From the NCBI RefSeq assembly GCF_014649815.1, contig NZ_BMTT01000002.1:310001-374000 (forward strand): a DNA stretch of 64,000 bases. The letters run 5' to 3'. Below the pieces are notes generated by a model that was not told the origin of the DNA, made no database searches, and saw only the letters and a program-made list of their open reading frames with translations. A program made the position numbers and the translations under genes. This stretch comes from Streptomyces mutabilis (GTDB lineage Bacteria > Actinomycetota > Actinomycetes > Streptomycetales > Streptomycetaceae). Below, in pieces: positions 1-7,830 of the stretch. Positions within the stretch are counted from its first letter, which is position 1. Every line of letters starts with the position of its first letter.

Positions 1-942
1 CACGAAACCCGGACCGAGGGCGTACGCCGCCGCCCACACCGCCGCGTTCGGCACCAGCGTCAGACAGAGCAGCAGCACGGCGAACCGCCCCGCCCACCCC
101 TCGGTCAACCGCAGGAACGCGTCCAGCGCGGCGGCTCCGTGCCAGACCAGCGACACCGCGAGCAGCAGCGCACCGCCTCCTACGAGCACCGCCGCACCGG
201 CGCACGCGGCGCGCGTGGCAGCGCCCAGGCACGCGTCCGGCTCCACGATCAGCACCCGCAGGTTCCGGGGCAGCACCCGCAGCACCCGGCCCACCGGGCC
301 GCCCGGACGGCCGAACGCCGTCCACACCCCGGCGCCCGCCGCGCCCATGGTGACCAGGGGCAGGCACAGCACCGTCCACCACCAGGAGGGCCGCAGCGCG
401 CCGTCGGCCGAGTACAGCACGACGGGCGTGGCGACGGCGAGGTAGCCGAGCACGACCCCCGACCAGGCGTTGCGCGCGGAGACCGGCGGCGGCCCGGCGT
501 CCCGCAGGCCCCCGCCGCCCGGACGCCCGCCGGCCCCGTGCTTCACGCCCGCCCCCACGGCCACCCCCACGCCGTCCCCGGGGTCCGTGACGTCCCGGGC
601 AGCGCGGTGCAGCAGCCAGACCGGCAGCAGGAGCAGCAACAGCGGGGTGACGCCCACGGGTGCGGGGGTGCCGGAGAGCGTGTCGGCACGGACCAGTTCG
701 GCCCCGTGCGCCAGCACCCACAGCGCCGCGGCGACGCGCAGCGTGCCACCGGGTCCGTCGTCCTGGTACGGCGAACTGAACCAAAGCACCGTCACGAGCA
801 CGGCGCAGGAGGCCAGTCCCAGCCCCGCCGCGACCGCTCCGCCGAGGAGGCCGGCGGCCAGCCCGGGCGACCGGTCGCGCCAGCGGGTGCGCAGCAGGGA
901 CAGCGGGGCTCGGCGAGCGGTCGTCTGCATCACGCCCGCCAT
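1..942 (-). CDS. DUF6350 family polytopic membrane protein (3' part cut by the window edge)
   Basis: The reading frame on the minus strand is open from an ATG at 942 to the window edge (314 codons seen). An alternative in-frame ATG lies at 930, giving a protein starting [19 protein letters not shown] box lies 2 nt before the first ATG and 13 nt before the second, so the start is not decided. The protein is rich in long hydrophobic stretches (for example a segment reading [16 protein letters not shown] and later [11 protein letters not shown]), as in the DUF6350 family of actinobacterial integral membrane proteins, which usually have about 10 membrane segments. The molecular function of that family is not established. 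In Streptomyces such a gene commonly lies near sucCD and the purN/purH genes, which fits this position. Family assignment is from recall of sequence and context. Confidence 0.7.
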   Translation of the reverse strand, partial: MAGVMQTTARRAPLSLLRTRWRDRSPGLAAGLLGGAVAAGLGLASCAVLVTVLWFSSPYQDDGPGGTLRVAAALWVLAHGAELVRADTLSGTPAPVGVTPLLLLLLPVWLLHRAARDVTDPGDGVGVAVGAGVKHGAGGRPGGGGLRDAGPPPVSARNAWSGVVLGYLAVATPVVLYSADGALRPSWWWTVLCLPLVTMGAAGAGVWTAFGRPGGPVGRVLRVLPRNLRVLIVEPDACLGAATRAACAGAAVLVGGGALLLAVSLVWHGAAALDAFLRLTEGWAGRFAVLLLCLTLVPNAAVWAAAYALGPGFV

Positions 943-1038
943 GCTCCCAACGACACGCGCTTGACGGGCGTAACAGGCGAAGGCCCGCTGTGTCGCCCAA
1001 TATATGTTTATGTACTTTTTCGTACGAAGGGGTGCCCT

Positions 1039-2490
1039 GTGACACGGAGCCCCGCTACCCCGCTCCCTCCTCCCAAGGCACGCCGACGCCTGCGTGAGTC
1101 CGCCGCGCTGACGCAAGCTCAGCTCGCGGCGCGGGTGGGTGTCACCCGCGAGACGGTACGTGCGTGGGAGTCCGGCCGTACCGCTCCCCGCGGCCGCAAC
1201 CGGGAGGCGTACGCGAAGCTGCTGAACGCCCTGGCCGAGGAGGCGGCGGCGCGGCGGGCCAGGCCGTCGCCCACACCGGCGCCGGACGGGAACGCACACC
1301 CGGAGCCGGAACGGGCGCCGGTGCCCGTCGTCGTGGCCGTCGGAGCCGGTGGGCCGCGCGCCACCGAGGAGGCCGCCGACAGGCTCGTCCTCCCCGCGAA
1401 GCCGCTGGGCGGGCGTGAGCTGATTTCGGGGCCGGAGTCGGAGGCCGAGTCGGAGGCGGAGTCGACGCCGGATCCACGGCCGGGACAGGAATCGCAAGCG
1501 GAACCGGAACTGGAATCAGCATCGAAAGCGGTGTCGGTATCGGAGTCTGAACTGGGGTCGGACCGGCAACGGGCCCCGGAACCCGCATCGGCGGCGGCGC
1601 TCACCCCCGAACCCGAACCCGACCGGGACCCGGGCCCTGCCCCGGCCCCGGATCCAACCCCCGGGGCAGAACCACCTCAGCCCGGACCGGCCGCACTGAC
1701 TCCCGCTCAGGCATTCGACGCGCTGTACGAGTTCGGCGCCCCGTCACTCGTGCGCCAGACCTACCTGCTGACCGGCCGCCACGAACTGGCGCGCGAGTCG
1801 GTGGAGCGGGCCTTCCAGGTCGCCTGGGAGCGCTGGCCCGAGGTGGCCCGCGACCGTGACCCGGTGGGCTGGGTGCGGGCGACTGCGTACGAGTACGCGC
1901 TCTCACCCTGGCACCGGTTCCGGCTGCGCCACCGGCACCCCGAGCCGCCGCCCGCCGACACAGGCGACCGCACCCTGCTGAACACCCTGCTCAGGCTTCC
2001 CCCACCACACCGCCGCACGCTCCTGCTGTACGACGGTGTCGGTCTGGACCTGCCCGAGACCGCGGCGGAGACCGAGGCGAGCACCCCGACGGCGGCGAAC
2101 CGGCTGATGCGCGCCCGCGAGGCCCTCGCCGACCGGCTGCCCGAGCTGGCCGACCCTCAGGTGCTGCACCGTAGGCTGGCCGAGCTGGCCTCGGCCGAGC
2201 GGCTGCGGGCGTCCGAACCGCCGACGGTACGCATGGGCAGCGAGCGCCGGGCGCGCTTCCTGACCCGGGCCGCGATCGCCTTCACGGTCGCCCTCATCGG
2301 AACCACGGCCCTGACCCTGCGTACGGCGCCCACGCACTACGAACCTCCGGTGTCCCCCGGGGAGACGGTGCGCGGGGTGCCGCCCAGGGTCGCGCCGGGA
2401 CCGCTGTCGGACGAGCAGCTGGAGCTGCGGCAGAAGCTGCGGGACCAGTTGCAGGACGGGCCGGAGCGGCTGGCGCCCCTCGTCGAATGA
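1039..2490 (+). CDS. XRE helix-turn-helix protein with sigma-factor-like domain and C-terminal membrane segment
   Basis: 483 residues from a GTG at 1039, chosen because a GAAGGGG ribosome site lies 6 nt before it and coding quality drops upstream. Residues about 14-67 form an XRE/HTH_3 domain ([21 protein letters not shown]). Residues about 75-215 are a low-complexity linker rich in Glu, Ser, Pro and Asp. Residues about 219-375 resemble ECF sigma regions 2 and 4 (a [18 protein letters not shown] stretch, then [20 protein letters not shown]). Residues about 404-426 are one hydrophobic membrane segment followed by about 55 outside residues. A DNA-binding domain, sigma-like domain and membrane anchor in one chain suggest a membrane-tethered regulator, but the sigma part may be a degenerate scaffold. 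The gene converges on sucD and shares its terminator. No target is visible. Confidence 0.75.
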   Translation: MTRSPATPLPPPKARRRLRESAALTQAQLAARVGVTRETVRAWESGRTAPRGRNREAYAKLLNALAEEAAARRARPSPTPAPDGNAHPEPERAPVPVVVAVGAGGPRATEEAADRLVLPAKPLGGRELISGPESEAESEAESTPDPRPGQESQAEPELESASKAVSVSESELGSDRQRAPEPASAAALTPEPEPDRDPGPAPAPDPTPGAEPPQPGPAALTPAQAFDALYEFGAPSLVRQTYLLTGRHELARESVERAFQVAWERWPEVARDRDPVGWVRATAYEYALSPWHRFRLRHRHPEPPPADTGDRTLLNTLLRLPPPHRRTLLLYDGVGLDLPETAAETEASTPTAANRLMRAREALADRLPELADPQVLHRRLAELASAERLRASEPPTVRMGSERRARFLTRAAIAFTVALIGTTALTLRTAPTHYEPPVSPGETVRGVPPRVAPGPLSDEQLELRQKLRDQLQDGPERLAPLVE

Positions 2491-2521
2491 CGCCGCGCCC
2501 CTGCCACGACGACGCCGGACG

Positions 2522-2561
2522 CCGAGTGGGCCCGTCCCCTGACGAGGACGGGCCCACTCGG
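2522..2561. terminator. bidirectional terminator between the XRE gene and sucD
   Basis: A perfect 16-bp inverted repeat (2522-2537 against 2546-2561) with an 8-nt loop lies between two convergent genes. There is no strong U tract, as is usual for Streptomyces terminators. Confidence 0.85.
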
Positions 2562-2595
2562 TGTGGTGCGCTGTGCGCCGCGGCGCACAAGGCGC

Positions 2596-3480
2596 TCAGC
2601 CGGCCAGGATCTCCCGGGCGAGCTTCGCGGTCTCGGTCGGCGTCTTGCCGACCTTGACGCCGGCGGCCTCCAGGGCCTCCTTCTTCGCCTGGGCGGTGCC
2701 GGACGAACCGGAGACGATGGCGCCGGCGTGGCCCATGGTCTTGCCCTCGGGCGCGGTGAAGCCGGCGACGTAGCCGACGACCGGCTTGGTCACGTTGGCC
2801 TTGATGAAGTCGGCCGCGCGCTCCTCGGCGTCGCCGCCGATCTCGCCGATCATGACGATCAGGTCGGTCTCGGGGTCGGCCTCGAACGCGGCGAGCGCGT
2901 CGATGTGCGTGGTGCCGATGATCGGGTCGCCACCGATGCCGACGGCGGTCGAGAAGCCGATGTCACGCAGCTCGTACATCATCTGGTACGTCAGCGTGCC
3001 GGACTTCGAGACCAGGCCGATGCGGCCCGGCTTGGTGATGTCGCCCGGGATGATGCCGACGTTGGACTGGCCCGGCGTGATGATGCCGGGGCAGTTCGGG
3101 CCGATGATCCGGGTCTTGTTGCCCTTCTTGCCCGCGTACGCCCAGAAGGCGGCCGAGTCGTGCACGGCGATGCCCTCGGTGATCACGACGGCCAGCGGGA
3201 TCTCGGCGTCGATGGCCTCGACGACGGCGTCCTTGGTGAACTTCTCCGGCACGAAGATGACGGAGACGTTGGCGCCGGTCTTCTCGATGGCCTCCTTGAC
3301 GGTGCCGAAGACCGGTACCTCGTTGCCGTCGAAGTCCACGGACTGACCCGCCTTGCGCGGGTTCACGCCGCCCACGACGTCGGTGCCGTCGCCGAGCATG
3401 AGCTTGGTGTGCTTCATGCCGGTGGCGCCGGTCATGCCCTGGACGATGACCTTGCTGTCCTTGTTGAGCCAGATAGCCAT
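2596..3480 (-). CDS. sucD: succinyl-CoA synthetase alpha subunit
   Basis: Makes succinate and NTP from succinyl-CoA, NDP and phosphate in the TCA cycle, as partner of SucC. The 294 residues match the usual length of the alpha subunit. Visible marks are the N-terminal CoA-binding Rossmann fold ([11 protein letters not shown], residues 11-21), the GPNCPG motif (127-132), and the phosphorylated histidine in MGHAGAI (His251). The start is the ATG at 3480, 28 nt after the sucC stop, so the two genes form one transcription unit in the order sucC-sucD. Transcription ends at the perfect hairpin at 2522-2561. Nothing in the protein is unusual. Confidence 0.98.
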   Translation of the reverse strand: MAIWLNKDSKVIVQGMTGATGMKHTKLMLGDGTDVVGGVNPRKAGQSVDFDGNEVPVFGTVKEAIEKTGANVSVIFVPEKFTKDAVVEAIDAEIPLAVVITEGIAVHDSAAFWAYAGKKGNKTRIIGPNCPGIITPGQSNVGIIPGDITKPGRIGLVSKSGTLTYQMMYELRDIGFSTAVGIGGDPIIGTTHIDALAAFEADPETDLIVMIGEIGGDAEERAADFIKANVTKPVVGYVAGFTAPEGKTMGHAGAIVSGSSGTAQAKKEALEAAGVKVGKTPTETAKLAREILAG

Positions 3481-3508
3481 GGTGTGTTGGTGTCCTCGTC
3501 CTGAGTGC

Positions 3509-4690
3509 TTACTTGGCGGCGTGGGCCAGCTCGGCGGCCTTGTCGGCCGCGCCGTCCATGGTGTCGACGCGCTGGACCAGCGGGTGGTCGGCGTCGGTGA
3601 GGATCTTGCGGCCCAGCTCGGCGTTGTTGCCGTCGAGGCGGACGACGAGCGGCTTCTCGACCTTCTCGCCGCGGTCCTCGAGGAGCTTCAGCGCCTGGAC
3701 GATGCCGTTGGCGACCTCGTCGCAGGCGGTGATGCCGCCGAACACGTTGACGAACACGGAGCGGACGTCCGGGTCGCCGAGGATGATCTCCAGGCCGTTC
3801 GCCATGACCTGGGCGGAGGCACCGCCACCGATGTCCAGGAAGTTGGCGGGCTTGACGTTGCCGTGCTTCTCACCGGCGTACGCGACGACGTCCAGGGTGC
3901 TCATGACGAGACCCGCGCCGTTGCCGATGATGCCGACCTCGCCGTCGAGCTTGACGTAGTTGAGGTTCTTCTCCTTGGCGGCGGCCTCGAGCGGGTTGGC
4001 CGCGGCCTTGTCGTGGAGCTCCTCGAAGTCCGGGTGGCGGAACTCGGCGTTGTCGTCGAGCGACACCTTGCCGTCGAGGGCGATGACGTCACCGGAGGCG
4101 ACCTTGGCCAGCGGGTTGACCTCGACCAGGAGGGCGTCCTCCTTGATGAAGGTGTCCCACAGCTTGACCAGGATGTCGGCGACCTTGTCGGCGACCTCGG
4201 CCGGGAACTTCGCGGCCTCCACGATCTCGCGCGCCTTCTCCGGCGTCACGCCGTCGATCGCGTCGATCGGGGTCTTGGCGACGGCCTCCGGACGGGTGGC
4301 CGCCACCTCCTCGATCTCCACCCCGCCCTCGACGGAGGCGATGGAGAGGAAGGTTCGGTTGGCACGGTCGAGGAGGAAGGAGACGTAGTACTCCTCGACG
4401 ATCTCGGGCGCGGTCTCGGCGATCATCACCTTGTGGACCGTGTGGCCCTTGATGTCCATGCCGAGGATGTCCGTCGCGCGGGCGACGGCCTCGTCCGCGG
4501 AGGCGGCCAGCTTCACGCCACCGGCCTTGCCACGACCACCGACCTTCACCTGCGCCTTGACGACGGACTTGCCGCCCAGACGCTCGGTGATCTCGCGCGC
4601 CGCCTCAGGCGTGTCGATGACTTCACCGGCCAGCACCGGTACATCGTGCTTGGCGAAGAGGTCCCTCGCCTGGTACTCGAACAGGTCCAC
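3509..4690 (-). CDS. sucC: succinyl-CoA synthetase beta subunit (ADP-forming type)
   Basis: 393 residues from a GTG at 4690 ([20 protein letters not shown]), the normal full length. The N-terminal half is an ATP-grasp domain binding the nucleotide and Mg ([19 protein letters not shown] near residues 43-61, and an EVNPLA metal site). The C-terminal half is the CoA ligase domain (a DIGGGA glycine loop and an [16 protein letters not shown] stretch). It forms the alpha/beta enzyme with SucD, encoded 28 nt downstream. The 743-nt stretch upstream must hold the promoter, but I cannot fix -10 and -35 boxes with confidence. Confidence 0.98.
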   Translation of the reverse strand: MDLFEYQARDLFAKHDVPVLAGEVIDTPEAAREITERLGGKSVVKAQVKVGGRGKAGGVKLAASADEAVARATDILGMDIKGHTVHKVMIAETAPEIVEEYYVSFLLDRANRTFLSIASVEGGVEIEEVAATRPEAVAKTPIDAIDGVTPEKAREIVEAAKFPAEVADKVADILVKLWDTFIKEDALLVEVNPLAKVASGDVIALDGKVSLDDNAEFRHPDFEELHDKAAANPLEAAAKEKNLNYVKLDGEVGIIGNGAGLVMSTLDVVAYAGEKHGNVKPANFLDIGGGASAQVMANGLEIILGDPDVRSVFVNVFGGITACDEVANGIVQALKLLEDRGEKVEKPLVVRLDGNNAELGRKILTDADHPLVQRVDTMDGAADKAAELAHAAK

Positions 4691-4982
4691 GCGCTTCCGT
4701 CCCTATCAGTGATCTCGCGGTTCGTTGGATGCGTGGGCGTGCCGCGAAGGGCAACGTGACGTCCGCTGTGAGTCACAAGGGAGGCGCACACGGTGTCCGA
4801 GCGCGCGGCATGTCCGTCTCGCAGGTTATCGCCGCTTGCGGGGGGTCTCTAAATCGTGGGTCACACCTGAGCGGTGATGCCTGTCACATGATGTCGCGCT
4901 CACTGGCACGGGGTGCCTGGTGTGAGGGCTTGCGGGCAGGGCTCGGCCGAGGGCGCAGGGTCCCGGAGGAAACGGAGGGGAG

Positions 4983-5016
4983 GGCCTCACCGGGCTGGGG
5001 TTCACCCGGTGAGGCC
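4983..5016. terminator. perfect 12-bp hairpin, possible terminator
   Basis: GGCCTCACCGGG at 4983-4994 pairs perfectly with 5005-5016 across a 10-nt loop. It could end the transcript coming from 5434-6438 on the minus strand or insulate sucC. There is no U tract. Confidence 0.5.
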
Positions 5017-5254
5017 GTGGAACGCCCCGGACGTCCGCGGATGCGGCCGTCCGGGGTGCGGGCGGCTGGTCCCCGCCCCATTGGGGACCGGCCGGCCCGG
5101 TCCGCGGGCTGCGGCCGGACGGGGGCCGACGGATTTCGGCCGGACCGTCCGAGGCCGCGCGCTCGCGAAGCCCGTTGGTCACCTGACGTCCATCCGATGT
5201 CCGGGCCGGTGGATCTCGGGCCTGGCGGCATGCGGGCGTCAGACGGTGTCGCGC

Positions 5255-5293
5255 CACTGCGGTCGGCCACTGCGGTCGGTCACTGCGGTCGGC
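5255..5293. repeat. three tandem copies of a 13-bp unit
   Basis: CACTGCGGTCGGC is repeated at 5255, 5268 and 5281 with one change (final C to T) in the middle copy. The repeat is head to tail in non-coding DNA. Confidence 0.85.
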
Positions 5294-5433
5294 CGCTCAG
5301 GGCGGACCGGGAACGTGCGGCTCGGACAGCGGCCGGCGGCGTCCGCCCGGGGACGTATATGAGAAGCGTCCGGACGGCGGGCAGACCTCTCCGACTCCGC
5401 GCGGCGGGTACGCGGCGGGGAGAGGACCCGCCC

Positions 5434-6438
5434 CTAGGCAGGAGAGACCGGGACGTCCCGGTGCCGGTCCCGCGTCTCGGCCGCGTCGGCGCGCACGAGG
5501 GCGCCGGGCACGAGTCCGAACGGGATCCGGTGATGCGGGGTGACCGCGTGTGCGTCACCGTGGCGGGACGTGCCGTGGTCGGCACCGGCCCCGGTGCCCA
5601 GCGCGCCGTCGGGTTCGCCGATGGGTGACTGGCGGGCGGCGGTGGGGCCGGGGGTGCGCGTGGTCGCGCTGGACGCCGCCACGGTGCGGTCGGTGGCGAT
5701 GTGCGCCGTGGGCCGTGCGGCGGACGCGACGGACGCCGGGCCGTAGGCGGCGGTCGCCGAGGCTGCGGCTCCTCCGGTGGTGGGCCGGGCTTCGGGGGCG
5801 GCTGCCGAGTCCGTGGGGTCCTCCGAGGCACCGGACGCGGCGGCGGCCGGACCCTTGGGCGACGGCAAGGTCTGCGGGAACGGGGCGTCGGGTACCGTCC
5901 GACCGGGCGGACCGGTCGGGCCGGGGAGGTCACTCAGGCCGGACGGGCGGTCGGGCGAACCGGACGGGGGGTCGGTCAGGCCGGGCGGGGCAGTCAGCGC
6001 GTCCAAGGGAGGGACCTTCGCCTGCGCGAGCGCCCCGAGCCCGTCCGTCACCGTCTCCGCCACATCTACGACCGGCCGCACGACGCGGTCCTCCACGGGC
6101 CGCACGACGCCCTCTGTCACGGGACGAAGGCCGGGCTCGGGTACCACCGCCCCGGGTCCCCGGGCAGCCGGAGGTTCCTGGCCGCTCCGGAGACCCTGCG
6201 GGACGACCGGTCCCCGTGCTGCCGGCTCCTGCCGCCGACGCTCCGGAGAGGCATCGACGACCTGGCCGGTGACATCCCTCAGCGACGGAACGCCCTCGGC
6301 GGCATGCGCCCGCTCCCCGCAGCACACCCCCAGCACGAACAACCCGCCCACCAGCAGCGTCACGTGCAGCGCACGCCGCCCGGCCGCCGTGCGCATCATG
6401 CGCCAAGCGGCATCGGGCAGAACTGCTGACCAGATCAA
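5434..6438 (-). CDS. secreted or exported Pro/Ala-rich hypothetical protein
   Basis: About 334 residues from a TTG at 6438 (MIWSAVLPDAAW), which has a GGGAGGA box about 11 nt upstream. ATG codons at 6399 and 6396 are alternatives. After a basic stretch comes a hydrophobic segment, LHVTLLVGGLFVLGVCC, then AHA, a fair signal peptidase site near residue 46. The rest is a disordered-looking chain rich in Pro, Gly, Ala, Thr and Ser with a central repeat of short DPPSG/DRPSG/DLPG units. I recognise no domain and cannot give a function. Context: it lies between sucC and the VWA gene, on the same strand as both, and 222 nt separate its TTG from the VWA stop. Confidence 0.6.
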   Translation of the reverse strand: MIWSAVLPDAAWRMMRTAAGRRALHVTLLVGGLFVLGVCCGERAHAAEGVPSLRDVTGQVVDASPERRRQEPAARGPVVPQGLRSGQEPPAARGPGAVVPEPGLRPVTEGVVRPVEDRVVRPVVDVAETVTDGLGALAQAKVPPLDALTAPPGLTDPPSGSPDRPSGLSDLPGPTGPPGRTVPDAPFPQTLPSPKGPAAAASGASEDPTDSAAAPEARPTTGGAAASATAAYGPASVASAARPTAHIATDRTVAASSATTRTPGPTAARQSPIGEPDGALGTGAGADHGTSRHGDAHAVTPHHRIPFGLVPGALVRADAAETRDRHRDVPVSPA

Positions 6439-6660
6439 GGGAGGGGATTCCTCCCGTGCGGCGGAACGGTTCGCGCGTCGCACGACACGCCGGGCGACGC
6501 GGGCATCGAACAACACATCGACGGGTCCTCTTCGCACGACCTATCCGTACGACGCGCGATCCTCGCACGGGACTCCGTGGGCGACGCAAGCCTGGTCCGG
6601 CCGATGGGCTGTCATGTCCGTTATGGCGGCGGAGAACAGGCGGTCCTGGTCGACAAGTCG

Positions 6661-7830
6661 TCACCCGGCATCCGGTATCGGCAGGGCTCGCTTCTCGATC
6701 GCCGCCGCCATCACCTCCGGGAAGAGGTCGGGCGTGCAGGCGAAGGCCGGTGCGCCCAGCTCGGCGAGCGCCGCCGCGTGCTCCCGGTCGTACGCGGGCG
6801 CCCCCTCGTCCGACAGCGCCAGCAGCGTCACGAACTGCACGCCGGCCGCCTTCATCGCCGCGACCCGCTTGAGCATCTCGTTCCGTACACCTCCCTCGTA
6901 CAGGTCGCTGATCAGCACGACCACCGTCTCCGCGGGCCGGGTGATCTGCGACTGGCAGTACGCCAGCGCGCGGTTGATGTCCGTACCGCCGCCGAGCTGC
7001 GTGCCGAACAGCACGTCGACCGGATCGTCGAGCTGGTCGGTGAGGTCGGCCACCGCTGTGTCGAAGACGACGAGCCGCGTGCTGATCGACCGCATGGAGG
7101 CGAGCACCGCCCCGAACACGGAGGCGTACACGACGGACGCCGCCATCGACCCCGACTGGTCGATGCAGAGGACGACCTCCTTCTTCAGGGAGCGGGAGGC
7201 ACGTCCGTAGCCGACGAGCCGCTCCGGCACGACCGTCCGGTACTCGGGGAGGTAGTGCTTGAGGTTGGCCGCGATCGTGCGGTTCCAGTCGATGTCGTGG
7301 TGGCGGGGCCGGCTGACCCGCGCACTGCGGTCCAGGGCACCGGTGAGGGCGGCGCGGGTACGGCCGGCGAGCCGTGCCTCCAGGTCCTCGACGACCTTGC
7401 GGACGACGGCACGTGCCGACTCCTTGGTCGTCTCCGGCATCGCCTTGTTGAGGGACAGCAGGGTGCCGACGAGGTGTACGTCGGCCTCCACGGCCTCGAG
7501 CATCTCCGGTTCCAGCAGGAGGGTGGCGAGGCCGAGCCGGTCGATCGCGTCCCGCTGCATGACCTGAACGACGGAGGACGGGAAGTAGGCCCGTATGTCC
7601 CCGAGCCAGCGTGCCACGGCCGGCGCGGAGGCCCCCAGCCCCGCGGCACGCTCCCGTCCCTTCCGTGGCGCCTCCCCCCTCCCGTAGAGCGCGGTGAGCG
7701 CCCCGTCCATCGCGGCGTCCTGTCCGGCAAGCGCGTGGCCGGTGCCCTCTGCCTGGTCGCCGCCGAGCACGAGCCGCCACCGCCGCAACCGTTCCTGCGC
7801 GGCCTCGGCGTCCACTGGCTCGGTCGTCAT
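6661..7830 (-). CDS. VWA domain protein (CoxE-like), last gene of the MoxR/DUF5682/VWA operon
   Basis: 389 residues from an ATG at 7830 with a GGAGG site 7 nt upstream. The N-terminal about 200 residues are helical and charged. The C-terminal half is a von Willebrand A domain with a complete MIDAS: DQSGSM (224-229), a Thr-Asp pair in GGGTDINRAL (283-284) and an ISDLYEGG strand end. Such proteins bind Mg and work beside MoxR AAA ATPases as partner or adaptor proteins. The start overlaps the stop of DUF5682 by 4 nt (ATGA), so translation is probably coupled. The role follows from the MoxR-VWA partnership known in other systems. Substrate and process are unknown. Confidence 0.85.
   Translation of the reverse strand: MTTEPVDAEAAQERLRRWRLVLGGDQAEGTGHALAGQDAAMDGALTALYGRGEAPRKGRERAAGLGASAPAVARWLGDIRAYFPSSVVQVMQRDAIDRLGLATLLLEPEMLEAVEADVHLVGTLLSLNKAMPETTKESARAVVRKVVEDLEARLAGRTRAALTGALDRSARVSRPRHHDIDWNRTIAANLKHYLPEYRTVVPERLVGYGRASRSLKKEVVLCIDQSGSMAASVVYASVFGAVLASMRSISTRLVVFDTAVADLTDQLDDPVDVLFGTQLGGGTDINRALAYCQSQITRPAETVVVLISDLYEGGVRNEMLKRVAAMKAAGVQFVTLLALSDEGAPAYDREHAAALAELGAPAFACTPDLFPEVMAAAIEKRALPIPDAG

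Larger units (their letters stand above)
4691..5433. other. 743-nt non-coding stretch upstream of sucC
   Basis: No reading frame here has credible Streptomyces codon use together with a start site. It holds a hairpin at 4983-5016 and a 13-bp tandem repeat at 5255-5293. The sucC promoter and the 3' end of the 5434-6438 transcript should lie here. The part near 4840-4900 is less GC-rich than the rest. Confidence 0.6.

Noticed and set aside
139-1038. N-terminal extension of the XRE protein, a long plus-strand frame from 139.
   Set aside because: The minus strand codes for the DUF6350 protein here with clear hydrophobic segments, and a ribosome site fits the GTG at 1039.
4729-5628. A 299-codon plus-strand frame and a 128-codon minus-strand frame in the sucC upstream region.
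   Set aside because: Composition is Arg/Gly/Pro-rich without domain or ribosome site, as expected from open frames in very GC-rich non-coding DNA.
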